From: Pirellulales bacterium
GTDB taxonomy: Bacteria; Planctomycetota; Planctomycetia; Pirellulales; Lacipirellulaceae
Reading direction: 5' to 3'
Assembly: GCA_020849945.1 (NCBI GenBank)
Contig: JADZFK010000161.1
Coordinates: 1 to 64,000 of the forward strand
DNA length: 64,000 nucleotides
The translations under genes and the position numbers were made by a program. Below, piece after piece: positions 8,978 to 18,816 of this stretch (positions are counted from its first letter, which is position 1; each line of letters opens with the position of its first letter). The notes under the pieces were generated by a model. It was not told the DNA's origin, searched no databases, and saw nothing but the letters and a program-made list of their open reading frames with translations.

Positions 8978-9795
8978 TCGATGCCGCTTTGGAAGCACTC
9001 GCGGCGGTATTGTTCGCGGAACTGTTCGATTTCTTGCAGGTAGTCGCGGCGGTAGCCGTCGGCATCGACTTCCAAACGTGCGAGCGATTCGGGATCTTCC
9101 AACTCGACGAGGCCGGAAAAAGGAAACTGGACCTCGGCTTCATCCAGAATGTGGAACAGAATGACATCGTGCCCGCCGTGGCGGAGCCGGCGGAGCGCGG
9201 TAATGATCGGCTCGGGGTCGGCCAAGAGGTCGCTGAATACCATGACCAGGCTGGCATGCCTGAGCATCGCGGCGAGTTGCACGAGGCTGCGGCCGACATC
9301 GGTCGCCCCGGCCGGCTTGAGCCGTGCTAGCAGCGAGAGGATGTTCCCAATCTGCTGCCGCTTGCTTTTGGGGGGAAGATGATTTGAGATCTGCTCGCCA
9401 AACGTGACGACTCCCACGGGGTCGTTTTGGTGAATCATCAGGTACGCCAACGCGGCGGCCAAGCAGATCGAGTAGTCGAGTTTCGTCAGTTCTTGGCGAT
9501 AGGTGTAGGCCATCGATTCGCTCAGGTCCATCGCAAGATATCCCGTGATGTTTGTTTCGGCCTCGAACTTCTTCACGTAATACTTGTTCGTCTTGGCATA
9601 CACGAGCCAATCGATGTCGTGCGGATCGTCGCCCGGGGTATACTTGCGGTGTTCGCTGAATTCGACCGAGAACCCATGAAACGGACTGGCATGCAGCCCG
9701 TGCAGGAACCCGCGCACGATGAATTGGGCACGCAGGTCGAGCCGCGATATCTGCCGAATCACTTCCGGCTTCAAATACTTCTCAACGGTTGACAT
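8899..9795 (-). CDS. DUF58 domain-containing protein
   Basis: MSTVEKYLKPEVIRQISRLDLRAQFIVRGFLHGLHASPFHGFSVEFSEHRKYTPGDDPHDIDWLVYAKTNKYYVKKFEAETN; start placed at MSTVEK. Confidence 0.9.
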   Translation of the reverse strand: MSTVEKYLKPEVIRQISRLDLRAQFIVRGFLHGLHASPFHGFSVEFSEHRKYTPGDDPHDIDWLVYAKTNKYYVKKFEAETNITGYLAMDLSESMAYTYRQELTKLDYSICLAAALAYLMIHQNDPVGVVTFGEQISNHLPPKSKRQQIGNILSLLARLKPAGATDVGRSLVQLAAMLRHASLVMVFSDLLADPEPIITALRRLRHGGHDVILFHILDEAEVQFPFSGLVELEDPESLARLEVDADGYRRDYLQEIEQFREQYRRECFQSGIDYVPLDTSMPFDRALTEYLVMRQSRG

Positions 9796-9811
9796 GTAGG
9801 ATGGGGATTGG

Positions 9812-9883
9812 GGATGCAGGATGCGGGGGGCAGGGAAAGAACACCGGTGGTTCCGCGTACCCTGCCCCCCGCATCCTGCATCC
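9812..9883. repeat. Perfect 24-bp inverted repeat / hairpin between moxR-like and DUF58 genes
   Basis: ggatgcaggatgcggggggcaggg (9812-9835) and its exact reverse complement ccctgccccccgcatcctgcatcc (9860-9883). Confidence 0.95.
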
Positions 9884-9892
9884 TTCCCCCTT

Positions 9893-10936
9893 TCAACTGG
9901 AAAACTTTGGGATTGCGGGTACGGGCGTTTCGCGCAGCAGCCGGGCGATGAGGTCTTCGGTCGAAAGACCTTCGGCCTGTGCTTGGAAGTTGGTGCTGAT
10001 GCGATGACGAAGCACGGGGACGGCGACTTTTTGGATGTCATCGATGGCGACGCTGAACCGACCATCCATGGCCGCGAGTGCCTTGCCGCCGTTGATGAGG
10101 AACTGCCCCGCCCGTGGCCCCGCGCCCCAATCGACGAGTTCGCGCACGAACTTGGGGGCGGAGTCATCTTTGGGTCGAGTGGCGCGCACCAGCGAGGCCG
10201 CGTATTTGATGATGTGCTCGCTCACCGCGACCGACCCGACGAGCTTCTGCAGGTTGAGGATCGCCCGTTCGGAAAGCACCTTGTTCACCTCGGGCTTATC
10301 TTGCCGCGTGGTGGCGGTGAGGATTTGCTCTTCCTCGGTTGCGGTTGGGTAATCCACCTTGATATTAAACATGAAACGATCGAGCTGTGCTTCGGGCAGG
10401 GGGTAGGTGCCTTCCTGCTCGATCGGGTTTTGCGTGGCGATGGTGAAGAACGGGTTCGGCAGCGCGTAGGTAGATTGGCCGGCCGTTACCTCGCGCTCTT
10501 GCATGGCCTGAAGAAGGGCGGCCTGCGTTTTGGGAGGCGTGCGGTTGATTTCGTCGGCCAGCAGGATATTTGTAAAGATGGGCCCTTCCACGAATCGAAA
10601 CGACCTGCGGCCATCGGCATCCTCTTCCAACACGCTGGTGCCTGTGATATCGGAGGGCATGAGGTCGGGCGTGAACTGAATCCGCTTGAATTGCAGGTCG
10701 AGGATTTGGGCGAGCGTGCTGACGATCAGGGTTTTCGCCAAGCCAGGCACGCCAACCAACAGGCAATGGCCGCGGGTGAAGATTGCGGCAAAAATCTGCT
10801 CGATCACCAGGTCTTGGCCGACAATCACTTTCTGCAATTCGCGCTGCATCACCAGGCGATGATTGCGGAACTCCTGCAATACATCGCCCAGGTTGCGAGT
10901 TTTGTTGCCAGGGGATGTCGGCGGCGAAGTGGACAT
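9893..10936 (-). CDS. MoxR-family AAA ATPase
   Basis: [15 protein letters not shown] Walker [51 protein letters not shown]. Confidence 0.93.
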   Translation of the reverse strand: MSTSPPTSPGNKTRNLGDVLQEFRNHRLVMQRELQKVIVGQDLVIEQIFAAIFTRGHCLLVGVPGLAKTLIVSTLAQILDLQFKRIQFTPDLMPSDITGTSVLEEDADGRRSFRFVEGPIFTNILLADEINRTPPKTQAALLQAMQEREVTAGQSTYALPNPFFTIATQNPIEQEGTYPLPEAQLDRFMFNIKVDYPTATEEEQILTATTRQDKPEVNKVLSERAILNLQKLVGSVAVSEHIIKYAASLVRATRPKDDSAPKFVRELVDWGAGPRAGQFLINGGKALAAMDGRFSVAIDDIQKVAVPVLRHRISTNFQAQAEGLSTEDLIARLLRETPVPAIPKFSS

Positions 10937-10994
10937 AGTTTAGGGGGGCGTTGTTGGTAGTTGGTAGTCAGGTTGGTTGGTTGTTGGCGAGAAT

Positions 10995-11046
10995 GCCCAA
11001 GCCGCCGACTTGTCGGCGGCGGCCGACGGCGAGCCGTCGGCTTGGG
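10995..11046. repeat. GC-rich composite palindrome between moxR-like and DUF4159 genes
   Basis: cccaagccgccgacttgtcggcggcggccgacggcgagccgtcggcttggg. Confidence 0.75.
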
Positions 11047-11219
11047 TGATGGTGTACCATTTGACCAACAAGGGCAGCCCACGGATGAACTTCTCACTCG
11101 CATTCTATCGGTGCCTAGCAACCGCGACAATTGAGAAACGTGAGCGCGTTGCCGCCGGAACCACTGAATCGTAGACTACTTATGGGCAGCCCCCGCGCCC
11201 TGGCCGCGAAGGATGCGAA

Positions 11220-13586
11220 ATGACTCTTCGATGGAATCTGATCTGCACTGCGATCTTGACGGTCGTAGTAGTTATGCCGACCGCGAGTGGCCTGCGCGCC
11301 GTTCGTGCCCAGCGGCCGCAAGACCGTCCGATCGACGCTGGACAGGTTATTTCGGCGATCGATCGCGGGGTCGCATATCTCAAACGCGAGCAGAATGCCC
11401 GCGGCCATTGGGGCGAGCTCCCGGGTTACGAAGGTGGCGTGAGTGCCTTGTGTACGCTCGCGCTATTGAATTCGGGTGTGCCCTCGAATGACCCCGCCGT
11501 GCGTAAGGCGGTCGAATACTTGCGGGGTCTGGAGCTGGACAAGACCTACACGGTGTCGTTGCAAACGATGGTTTTGTGTGCTGCCGATTCTCAACAGAAC
11601 TTGCTAACGATCCAGCGCAATGTGAAGTGGTTGGAAGAGAATCAGATCAAGGAAGGCCAGCGCAAGGGAGCTTGGTCGTATCCCGGGCCAGGTGGCGATA
11701 ACAGCAATTCCCAGTTTGCCGTTCTTGCCCTGTACGATGCCCAGCGCGTGGGAGTTTCGGTGAGTCGAGAAACATGGCAGCTTGCGGCGAACTATTGGCG
11801 CGGCACGCAAAACGACGACGGCTCTTGGGGCTACGTGCCAGGCGACCCGGGGAACGGCAGTATGACCTGCGCCGGCATCGGCGGCTTGGCTGTTTCCTCG
11901 GCCGCGCTGGAATCGGGCGACGCGTTGGTTGCCAACGGCAAGGTCGAATGCTGCCGACCCCACGCGACCGACGACAAGCTCGATCGTGCGATCGGGTGGT
12001 TGGCGAAGCATTTTTCGGTGAATCACAACCCGCGTCCCGCCGGTGGTGGCCAGGCGTGTTTGTACTATTATCTCTACGGCCTGGAGCGAGCCGGGCGACT
12101 CACCGCGCGGCGATTCATTGGCGATCACGATTGGTACCGCGAGGGTGCCGAATTGATTGTCCGCGAGCAGGATTCGCTTTCGCACTATTGGAAAGGGAGC
12201 TGGTACGCGGAACGCGAGCCGCGGATCAGCACGGCCATGGCGCTGTTGTTCCTTTCCAAGGGGCGACGCCCGATCGTGTTGGCCAAGCTCAAGTATGGCG
12301 AGGGCGAGGGTTGGAACCAGCACCGGCGCGACGCGGCGCATCTTACCGAATACACGGAGGAGGCCTGGGGACTTGGCCTGACGTGGCAGGTAATAGACCC
12401 AGCCACCGCGCGTGTGGAGGACCTTCTGCAGGCACCGGTTCTATACATCAGCGGCAGCCAGGCCCCCGCGCTACTGCCCCATGCAAAAAAGCTACGCGAT
12501 TACGTTGACCGCGGGGGATTCTTGTTCGCAGAGGCATGCTGCAGCGATTCCTCGCGGTTCGATGCCGCGTTCCGGCAGCTTTTGGCGGCGGTGTTCCCGG
12601 AGCCGGAATACAAGCTTCAGCCGATACCGCCTGGCCACCCGGTGTGGCGCATGCAGGAAGTGGTTCGGCCCGATTCCCGTTACGCCGGCAGGCTTTATGG
12701 TGTCGAGTACGGTTGTCGCACGTGCGTGGTGTACTGCGACCGCGATCTGTCGTGCTCTTGGGAGTTAGCACGGCCAGGCCTTTGGAAGGAGTACCCCGCG
12801 GATGTTTCCCAACAGATTGCCGATGCGTTGACCGTTGGCGTGAATGTTCTCACGTATGCCACGAATCGTGAACCGAAGGGCAAGGAGCAGAGTTTCGATA
12901 CGCCCCTTGCGGATGATTCGGCCGCGGCCGAGGCCGGCGTACGGGCCACGATTGAAATCGTGAAACTCCGGCACGGAGGCGGTTGCAACGATGCGCCCGG
13001 CGCGCTGCTCAACTTGTTAAGCACGGCATCGAAGGGCGAGCTTAAGTTACAGGTCCGCGCGGCACCCGAGCTGATCAACCTTTCCGACCCTTCGCTGTTT
13101 CGTTACCACCTTGCGTTCATGCACGGCCGGTATGAGTTTCGACTTACCGAGCAAGAACGGGTCCAGCTTCGGCAGTATCTTGAACGAGGCGGAACCCTGC
13201 TGGCCGATTCGATTTGTGCGAGCAAGTCATTTACGACGGCGTTTCGACGTGAACTGGGCGCGGCACTCCCTGGGCACGGTCTTGCCCGAATTCCGGCCGA
13301 TGACCGGCTCTTCACGAATTCGTATGGCGGCTACGATGTCCGTGCCGTGTCGCTGCGTGATCCGCAAGCGGCTGGCGACAACCAGCAACCGCTGGCACCT
13401 CGAATCCGCAAGTCGGAGCCGCAACTGGAAGGCATTCAGCTTGATGGCCGATGGGCCGTCATTTTCTCGCCATACGATATTAGTTGCGCGCTCGAAAGCC
13501 ACGAAGCGCTGAGTTGCCGAGGCTACACGCGCGAGGATGCGGCCCGGATTGGCCTGAATGTGCTGCTTTACTCGCTCAACCAGTGA
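11220..13586 (+). CDS. DUF4159 domain-containing protein with N-terminal terpene-cyclase/prenyltransferase-like repeats
   Basis: QNDDGSWGYVPGDPGNGSMTCAGIGGLAVSSAAL repeats plus two DUF4159-like regions (FLFAEACCSDSSRFDAAFRQLL; LLADSICASKSFTTAFRREL). Confidence 0.8.
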   Translation: MTLRWNLICTAILTVVVVMPTASGLRAVRAQRPQDRPIDAGQVISAIDRGVAYLKREQNARGHWGELPGYEGGVSALCTLALLNSGVPSNDPAVRKAVEYLRGLELDKTYTVSLQTMVLCAADSQQNLLTIQRNVKWLEENQIKEGQRKGAWSYPGPGGDNSNSQFAVLALYDAQRVGVSVSRETWQLAANYWRGTQNDDGSWGYVPGDPGNGSMTCAGIGGLAVSSAALESGDALVANGKVECCRPHATDDKLDRAIGWLAKHFSVNHNPRPAGGGQACLYYYLYGLERAGRLTARRFIGDHDWYREGAELIVREQDSLSHYWKGSWYAEREPRISTAMALLFLSKGRRPIVLAKLKYGEGEGWNQHRRDAAHLTEYTEEAWGLGLTWQVIDPATARVEDLLQAPVLYISGSQAPALLPHAKKLRDYVDRGGFLFAEACCSDSSRFDAAFRQLLAAVFPEPEYKLQPIPPGHPVWRMQEVVRPDSRYAGRLYGVEYGCRTCVVYCDRDLSCSWELARPGLWKEYPADVSQQIADALTVGVNVLTYATNREPKGKEQSFDTPLADDSAAAEAGVRATIEIVKLRHGGGCNDAPGALLNLLSTASKGELKLQVRAAPELINLSDPSLFRYHLAFMHGRYEFRLTEQERVQLRQYLERGGTLLADSICASKSFTTAFRRELGAALPGHGLARIPADDRLFTNSYGGYDVRAVSLRDPQAAGDNQQPLAPRIRKSEPQLEGIQLDGRWAVIFSPYDISCALESHEALSCRGYTREDAARIGLNVLLYSLNQ

Positions 13587-13698
13587 ATCGCTTGCATTAG
13601 GGATGCATTGGAACTTGGGGCGAGTGAGGTGACGGGGCATCTTTCGGTGTGCCGCGCTCCGCTTTGCGTCGCGGCTAAACGATGCTTCGCCTTCTCAT

Positions 13699-13962
13699 TC
13701 ACTGTTTGGCCATCAGCTCTTCGACCAGTTGGGCGAGTAGTTTGGGGTCATCCTTTTTTCGCAGGTGTTCGATGCGGTCGGCGGGCAGGCCAATTTTTTC
13801 CAGCACGGGCAGAATGTACTTCCACTGCCGCTCGCGGGCCTTGCCTTCGGCCAGGTAAAGCTCGGTCACCAACTCACTTAACCGCTGGAGAGAAATTGCA
13901 TCGCGGTTTTCGTAGTAATTCTTAATGATGTTCTGTTGGAACTTCGTGTAATTCTTGTTCAT
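13699..13962 (-). CDS. Small conserved hypothetical protein (87 aa)
   Basis: MNKNYTKFQQNIIKNYYENRDAISLQRLSELVTELYLAEGKARERQWKYILPVLEKIGLPADRIEHLRKKDDPKLLAQLVEELMAKQ; helical, soluble composition, stands alone in an intergenic gap. Confidence 0.65.
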   Translation of the reverse strand: MNKNYTKFQQNIIKNYYENRDAISLQRLSELVTELYLAEGKARERQWKYILPVLEKIGLPADRIEHLRKKDDPKLLAQLVEELMAKQ

Positions 13963-14046
13963 GGTGGTATTGCCAAAAGACGGTGGTCGGATTCAGTAGG
14001 GGCTTTCCGTGTACAACGCGGACTTCGGTAGAGGGCCAGATTGGAT

Positions 14047-14212
14047 GTACTCATCTCGCACCGCGAGATGAAATACCGACCGGGGGCGGCCGTGATTTAT
14101 TGGAAAGTGGGCAATCGGTATGGGTGCAAGTAGTGAAGATGACCGGTTCAAACAGCGGCCTGGCGGCCGCGGCTAACTCGAATTAACATTTCATCATAAG
14201 CGCGGAGCGAAC
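14047..14212 (+). repeat. Dispersed repeat family R1, copy A
   Basis: gtactcatctcgcaccgcgagatg ... ggaaagtgggcaatcgg..accggttcaaacagcggcctggcggccgcggctaactcgaatt. Confidence 0.8.
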
Positions 14213-14352
14213 GACATTGTATTCTCGAAACGGACCAACTGCCCGGATTTCAAGCCGCCTTTGCGCCCCTGCGTGAGGTCGTTAGAATATAGTATCGGGG
14301 CCACGGCCGCCTCGGCTCGCACAAAAAACTTTAACGCCCACGGTGTAACTTT

Positions 14353-14742
14353 ATGCCGGTCGTCAAGTTTGTCAAAGAGAACAAAGAAATTGAAGTTCCC
14401 ACGGGTGCCAATCTTCGGCAGGAAGCCATCAAGGCTGGCATCAACGTCCACCAAGGCCTCAATGGTTTCGGGGCGAATATCAACAAGTTCGTCAACTGCC
14501 ACGGCTTGGCCCAATGCGGTACCTGCCGCGTGAAGATAACGAAGGGAATGGATCACACGAATCCGATGGGCCTGATGGAGAAGGCGAGGTTTTATAATCC
14601 CTTGCCGGATCCCATTCCGTGCCTGAGCTACATCGGCAACGAAGGTTCCATGCGGCTCTCTTGTTGCGTGCGTGTGATGGGCGATATCGAAGTTGAAACA
14701 GGCCCCGAACTCGACCTGTACGGCGAAAACTTTTTCAGTTAG
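14353..14742 (+). CDS. 2Fe-2S ferredoxin
   Basis: MPVVKFVKENKEIEVPTGANLRQEAIKAGINVHQGLNGFGANINKFVNCHGLAQCGTCRVKITKG...RLSCCVRVMGD; cysteine spacing of a plant-type 2Fe-2S ferredoxin. Confidence 0.85.
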   Translation: MPVVKFVKENKEIEVPTGANLRQEAIKAGINVHQGLNGFGANINKFVNCHGLAQCGTCRVKITKGMDHTNPMGLMEKARFYNPLPDPIPCLSYIGNEGSMRLSCCVRVMGDIEVETGPELDLYGENFFS

Positions 14743-14819
14743 CAATGCCCCCCCCGATGAACCGCAACGTTTGATCCTCGACCCGCGATCTTCGACCTTC
14801 GCCCAACCGTTTAGCGGCG

Positions 14820-14962
14820 ATTCGGAGAGGCTATGATGATTTGGTAAGTGGGCAACCGGTTTCGGTGCAAGTGGCGGCGGCATTTGGTTCAAACAGCGGC
14901 CTGGCGGCCGCCGCTAACTCGAAATAATATTTCATCACAAGCTCGGAGCGGAGCGAGCAGCC
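14820..14962 (+). repeat. Dispersed repeat family R1, copy B (left end degenerate)
   Basis: ggtaagtgggcaaccggtttcggtgcaagtgg..aaacagcggcctggcggccgccgctaactcgaaataatatttcatcacaagctcggagcg. Confidence 0.8.
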
Positions 14963-14974
14963 GAACCGCTTCCC

Positions 14975-15310
14975 ATGAAACAGATCATCGCCATCGTGAA
15001 GCCCTTTCTGGTCGAGAAGATACTGGAATCGCTTCGCCAATCGCCGCTCGAAGCGTTGAGCGTGACCGAGGTGAAGGGCATGGGCAAGCAGAAGAACTAT
15101 CTCGATCGCTACGCCGACACCGAGTACTCGCTTACGTTCCTGCCGAAAGTTGAAATCACCGTGTGGGTCGATGACCTGCGTGCCGAGGAGGTTGCCCGGA
15201 AGATCGTGGATGTTGCCCGAACCGGGCGTATGGGCGATGGCAAGATATTCATCCTTCCCTCGCAATCCTACGAATCGGTGATCGATCTAGCCGCTTTGCC
15301 CAGTTCGTGA
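14975..15310 (+). CDS. P-II family nitrogen regulatory-like protein
   Basis: MKQIIAIVKPFLVEKILESLRQSPLEALSVTEVKGMGKQK..YSLTFLPKVEITVWVDDLRAEEVARKIVDVARTGRMGDGKIFILP. Confidence 0.85.
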   Translation: MKQIIAIVKPFLVEKILESLRQSPLEALSVTEVKGMGKQKNYLDRYADTEYSLTFLPKVEITVWVDDLRAEEVARKIVDVARTGRMGDGKIFILPSQSYESVIDLAALPSS

Positions 15311-15343
15311 GGCATCGATTAACCGCGTGCTTGGAGTTCGTCC

Positions 15344-16678
15344 GTGCTCAACCGTGTTTTGGTGGTCGTGCCGCTCGGTGTTGCCGTAATCGTGATAACG
15401 GCCAGCAAGCTTCCGGCACAGGGGGGCGAGCCGCGCGTGTTTACGCCCAGTCAGGCCGAGTCGGCTGGAATTCGCACGTTGGCGGGGCGAACCATCACGA
15501 TTTATACGGATGTTCCAACCAGCCCAGAGGTCGATCGGTTGCCGGCCCTCTTCGACGCGGCCGTACCCCTATGGGCCGCCTATTTTGGCATCGATGAAGC
15601 GAAGACCGCGAAGTGGCAGGCCCGCGGATACCTCATCGGCGATCGTCGCCGGTTCGAGTCGCTCGGGCTGATGCCCCCAGGGCACGCCAACTTCGTCAAC
15701 GGCATTTCGATGGGTGCCGAACTTTGGCTCGTCGATCAACCAACCGATTACTACCGACGCCACTTGCTCCTTCACGAAGGTACGCATGTTTTCATGGCCT
15801 CATTTTTGGGCGGTTGCGGCCCAGGCTGGTACATGGAAGGCATGGCCGAGCTGTTCGCCACCCATCGGCTCGAGGACCCAACCAGCCAACTCACGCTTCG
15901 CATCATGCCGTCCAGCCGCAACGAAGTCCCCATGCTCGGGCGAGTGAAACTCATTCACGATGCCGTGGCTGCCGGACGCCCCCTTTCGTTCGAACAAGTG
16001 ATGAAGATCGACAACCGCGAACAACTCGGCAACGAGTCGTACGCTTGGTGTTGGGCGGCGGCCAAGTTTTTGGATTCGCACCCGCGGTACCACGCCCGAT
16101 TTCACGACTTCTCGAAACAGGTGCTCGATCCAAAGTTCGATGACCGCGTTCGGCGCGAGCTCAAAGACGATTGGCCAGACCTCGTGGCCGAATGGCGGGC
16201 CTATGTGGCGATGCTCGATTATGGCTACGACTTCGAACGAGGGGCGGTTTCTTTTCATGCCGGCAAGTCGTTTCGCGCCGGCGATCATCTCCGCGCCGAG
16301 ATTGCCGCCGATCGTTCATGGCAATCGACGGGGGTTCGGCTGGAGGCGGGGGCAACGTACCACATCTCGGCTTCGGGCCGGTATCAAATCGCGCTCGAAG
16401 AGCAGGAGGGCACACCCCGCCCTTGGCCGTGCGAGCCGGGCGGCATTACGATCGAGTACCACGACGGGTTGCCTCTCGGCATGTTGCTGGGGGCGATTCA
16501 CGGCGAGCGCACCGCCGCCGACCCACAATCGGCCACATTTGAAAGGCCGATGGCGATAGGCACCCAGGCGATTGTCAAGCCGACCGCTTCTGGGATCCTG
16601 TTTCTCCGCGTCAACGACTCGCCCGCAAAACTTGCCGATAACGCGGGTTCCCTCATCGTCACCATCGAGCGGCCATAA
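15344..16678 (+). CDS. Secreted zincin-like putative metallopeptidase
   Basis: Signal-like N-terminus; LLLHEGTHVFMASFLGGCGPGWYMEGMAELFATH gives HExxH-like HEGTH plus a downstream E. Confidence 0.6.
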   Translation: MLNRVLVVVPLGVAVIVITASKLPAQGGEPRVFTPSQAESAGIRTLAGRTITIYTDVPTSPEVDRLPALFDAAVPLWAAYFGIDEAKTAKWQARGYLIGDRRRFESLGLMPPGHANFVNGISMGAELWLVDQPTDYYRRHLLLHEGTHVFMASFLGGCGPGWYMEGMAELFATHRLEDPTSQLTLRIMPSSRNEVPMLGRVKLIHDAVAAGRPLSFEQVMKIDNREQLGNESYAWCWAAAKFLDSHPRYHARFHDFSKQVLDPKFDDRVRRELKDDWPDLVAEWRAYVAMLDYGYDFERGAVSFHAGKSFRAGDHLRAEIAADRSWQSTGVRLEAGATYHISASGRYQIALEEQEGTPRPWPCEPGGITIEYHDGLPLGMLLGAIHGERTAADPQSATFERPMAIGTQAIVKPTASGILFLRVNDSPAKLADNAGSLIVTIERP

Positions 16679-16831
16679 CGCCCGAAAAGGGTGCGGGCCA
16701 ATGCAGATTTCGTGCGTGATTGCCGTGGCAGGCACCGAGCAGCGATTGACACTGCGCCGCTACGCCTAAACAATGGCGGCAGAACGTAATACGAGGAAAA
16801 ACACCTTGACCGCTTTCTTGGACGATCCCAA

Positions 16832-18109
16832 TTGCAAACACCCGCCTTTGATACCGTGACAAACTTTATCGAACAAAAAGACCCGGCCGTGTGGCAGGCC
16901 ATTGCTGGCGAAATCGAGCGCCAGGTTGATGGCCTCGAGATGATCGCCAGTGAGAACTACACCAGCCCGGCCATCATGCAGGCCGCCGGCAGTGTTCTTA
17001 CCAACAAGTATGCCGAGGGGTATCCCGGCAAACGTTACTACGGCGGCTGCGAATTCGTGGACGTGGTCGAGCAGCTCGCCATCGATCGCGCCAAGCAACT
17101 CTTTGGCGCCGAGTATGCCAATGTCCAACCGCATAGCGGTTCGCAAGCAAATACCGCAATTTACCTTACGGCTTTGCAACCTGGCGACACGGTCCTCGGA
17201 CTCGATCTAGCGCACGGCGGCCACCTCACTCACGGAATGAAGCTTAACCTGAGCGGTTTGCTTTACCATTTCGTCAGTTACGGGGTGACGCGCGACACGA
17301 ATCGGCTTGATTTCGATCAGGTGGCCGCCCTTGCCCGCGAGCACAAACCGAAGATGATCGTTGCCGGCGCCAGCGCCTACCCGCGAGAAATTCCCCACGA
17401 ACGCTTTGCGGAAATTGCCCGCGAGGTCGGGGCGAAGTTGATGGTGGACATGGCCCATTACGCGGGTCTTGTGGCGGCTGGGCTTCACAACAACCCGGTC
17501 CCGGTGGCCGATTTCGTGACCTCGACCACGCACAAAACGCTTCGCGGCCCCCGCGCCGGGCTTTGCCTGGCCAAGGAAGAGTACGGCAAGACGATTAACA
17601 GCCGCGTGTTCCCAGGCATCCAGGGCGGGCCGCTCATGCACGTCATTGCCGGCAAGGCCATCTGCTTTGGCGAAGCACTTCAACCCGAGTTCAAAGTCTA
17701 TGCCCAGCAGGTCATCGACAACGCCAAAGCCCTGGCCGACGTGTTGCTGGCCGGCGGCCTTAAGCTCGTCAGTGGCGGAACCGATAACCACCTCCTCCTC
17801 GTCGATGTGACGCCCCTCGGCATCGGCGGAAAGCTGGCCGAGCAATCACTCGATCGCTGCGGAATCACCGTTAACAAGAACATGATCCCGTATGACGAAC
17901 GCAAGCCGGTTGATCCCTCGGGCATCCGTGTGGGCACCCCGGCCCTTACTACCCGCGGCATGAAGATCGACCAAATGCGTGCGATTGGCGGCTGGATGCT
18001 CGCGGCCCTCCGCGCACCGAACGATGACGGCGAGCTCGCCCGCATCCGCGGCGACATCCGCGAGCTTTGTCAACATTTTCCCGTCCCCGCCGCGGCAATT
18101 ACCCATTAA
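16832..18109 (+). CDS. glyA: Serine hydroxymethyltransferase
   Basis: [44 protein letters not shown] ... [16 protein letters not shown]. Confidence 0.97.
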   Translation: MQTPAFDTVTNFIEQKDPAVWQAIAGEIERQVDGLEMIASENYTSPAIMQAAGSVLTNKYAEGYPGKRYYGGCEFVDVVEQLAIDRAKQLFGAEYANVQPHSGSQANTAIYLTALQPGDTVLGLDLAHGGHLTHGMKLNLSGLLYHFVSYGVTRDTNRLDFDQVAALAREHKPKMIVAGASAYPREIPHERFAEIAREVGAKLMVDMAHYAGLVAAGLHNNPVPVADFVTSTTHKTLRGPRAGLCLAKEEYGKTINSRVFPGIQGGPLMHVIAGKAICFGEALQPEFKVYAQQVIDNAKALADVLLAGGLKLVSGGTDNHLLLVDVTPLGIGGKLAEQSLDRCGITVNKNMIPYDERKPVDPSGIRVGTPALTTRGMKIDQMRAIGGWMLAALRAPNDDGELARIRGDIRELCQHFPVPAAAITH

Positions 18110-18156
18110 CTTTGTTGACGTGAACAGTAAGCGGAGCCTGGTTTATTCGAACGCCC

Positions 18157-18600
18157 ATGCCAAAATCCAACAAGAAAAGTCGAATCCTCATTGCCGACGA
18201 TAACGAGCCAAACGTCGAGTTGCTCGAAGCCTACTTGGCCGGGCTCGGTGTGGAAACCGCCGTCGCGGTGGATGGTCAGGATACGCTCAACAAGGTCGCG
18301 GAGTTCAAGCCCCATCTTATTTTGCTCGATATCATGATGCCCAAACTGAGCGGCTTCGAAGTTTGTAAGAAACTTAAGAGCGACCCCGCCACCAGCAACA
18401 TCATGATTCTCATGGTGACGGCCCTGAATGAGCTTGGCGATATCGAGCGAGCCGTTCAGGCCGGCACCGATGACTTCCTCTCTAAACCGGTTAACAAGGC
18501 CGAACTGCTCAAACGGGTGGATAACATGCTCAAACTCCACCACGTTACCGATGAGGTCGAACGCCTGCGGCAGTACATCGAACAGATGGAACGTCGATAG
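18157..18600 (+). CDS. Response regulator (receiver domain)
   Basis: RILIADDNEPNVELLEAYLAGLGVE..KPHLILLDIMMPKLSGFEVCKKLK..MVTALNE..AGTDDFLSKPVNKAELL. Confidence 0.93.
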   Translation: MPKSNKKSRILIADDNEPNVELLEAYLAGLGVETAVAVDGQDTLNKVAEFKPHLILLDIMMPKLSGFEVCKKLKSDPATSNIMILMVTALNELGDIERAVQAGTDDFLSKPVNKAELLKRVDNMLKLHHVTDEVERLRQYIEQMERR

Positions 18601-18603
18601 AGT

Positions 18604-18761
18604 CGGCGATTCCATCGCATTACCGGCGATACCATCGCCGGCTTTGTGGAACGATACCATCGCCGGCTTTCACGACAACACCATAACGCCGGCGATGGTA
18701 TCGCCGTACGCCGTATCGCCGTACGCCGTATCGCCGGTCTTCGCCCCGATGGTATCGCCGT
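18604..18761. repeat. Cluster of ggcgataccatcgcc / gatggtatcgccg palindromic repeats
   Basis: Motif repeated at least six times in both orientations, plus tandem gtatcgccgtacgcc units. Confidence 0.9.
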
Positions 18762-18816
18762 TCTCGCACGGTCCGGGTATGATTAAGGAAGTCATTCGTG
18801 TGCGGGGAGCATTCTC

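Noticed and set aside
9821-10960. 379-aa ORF (+) opposite moxR/DUF58
   Set aside because: Antisense shadow ORF of the well-supported MoxR gene.
14848-15153. ORF 14848-15153 and ORF 21556-21963 sharing KxxWRPPLxRxxISSQARS
   Set aside because: The shared peptide is only the translation of R1 repeat DNA, not a protein family.
18604-18761. Possible CRISPR array
   Set aside because: Repeat units occur in both orientations and lack regular unique spacers; no cas genes in window.
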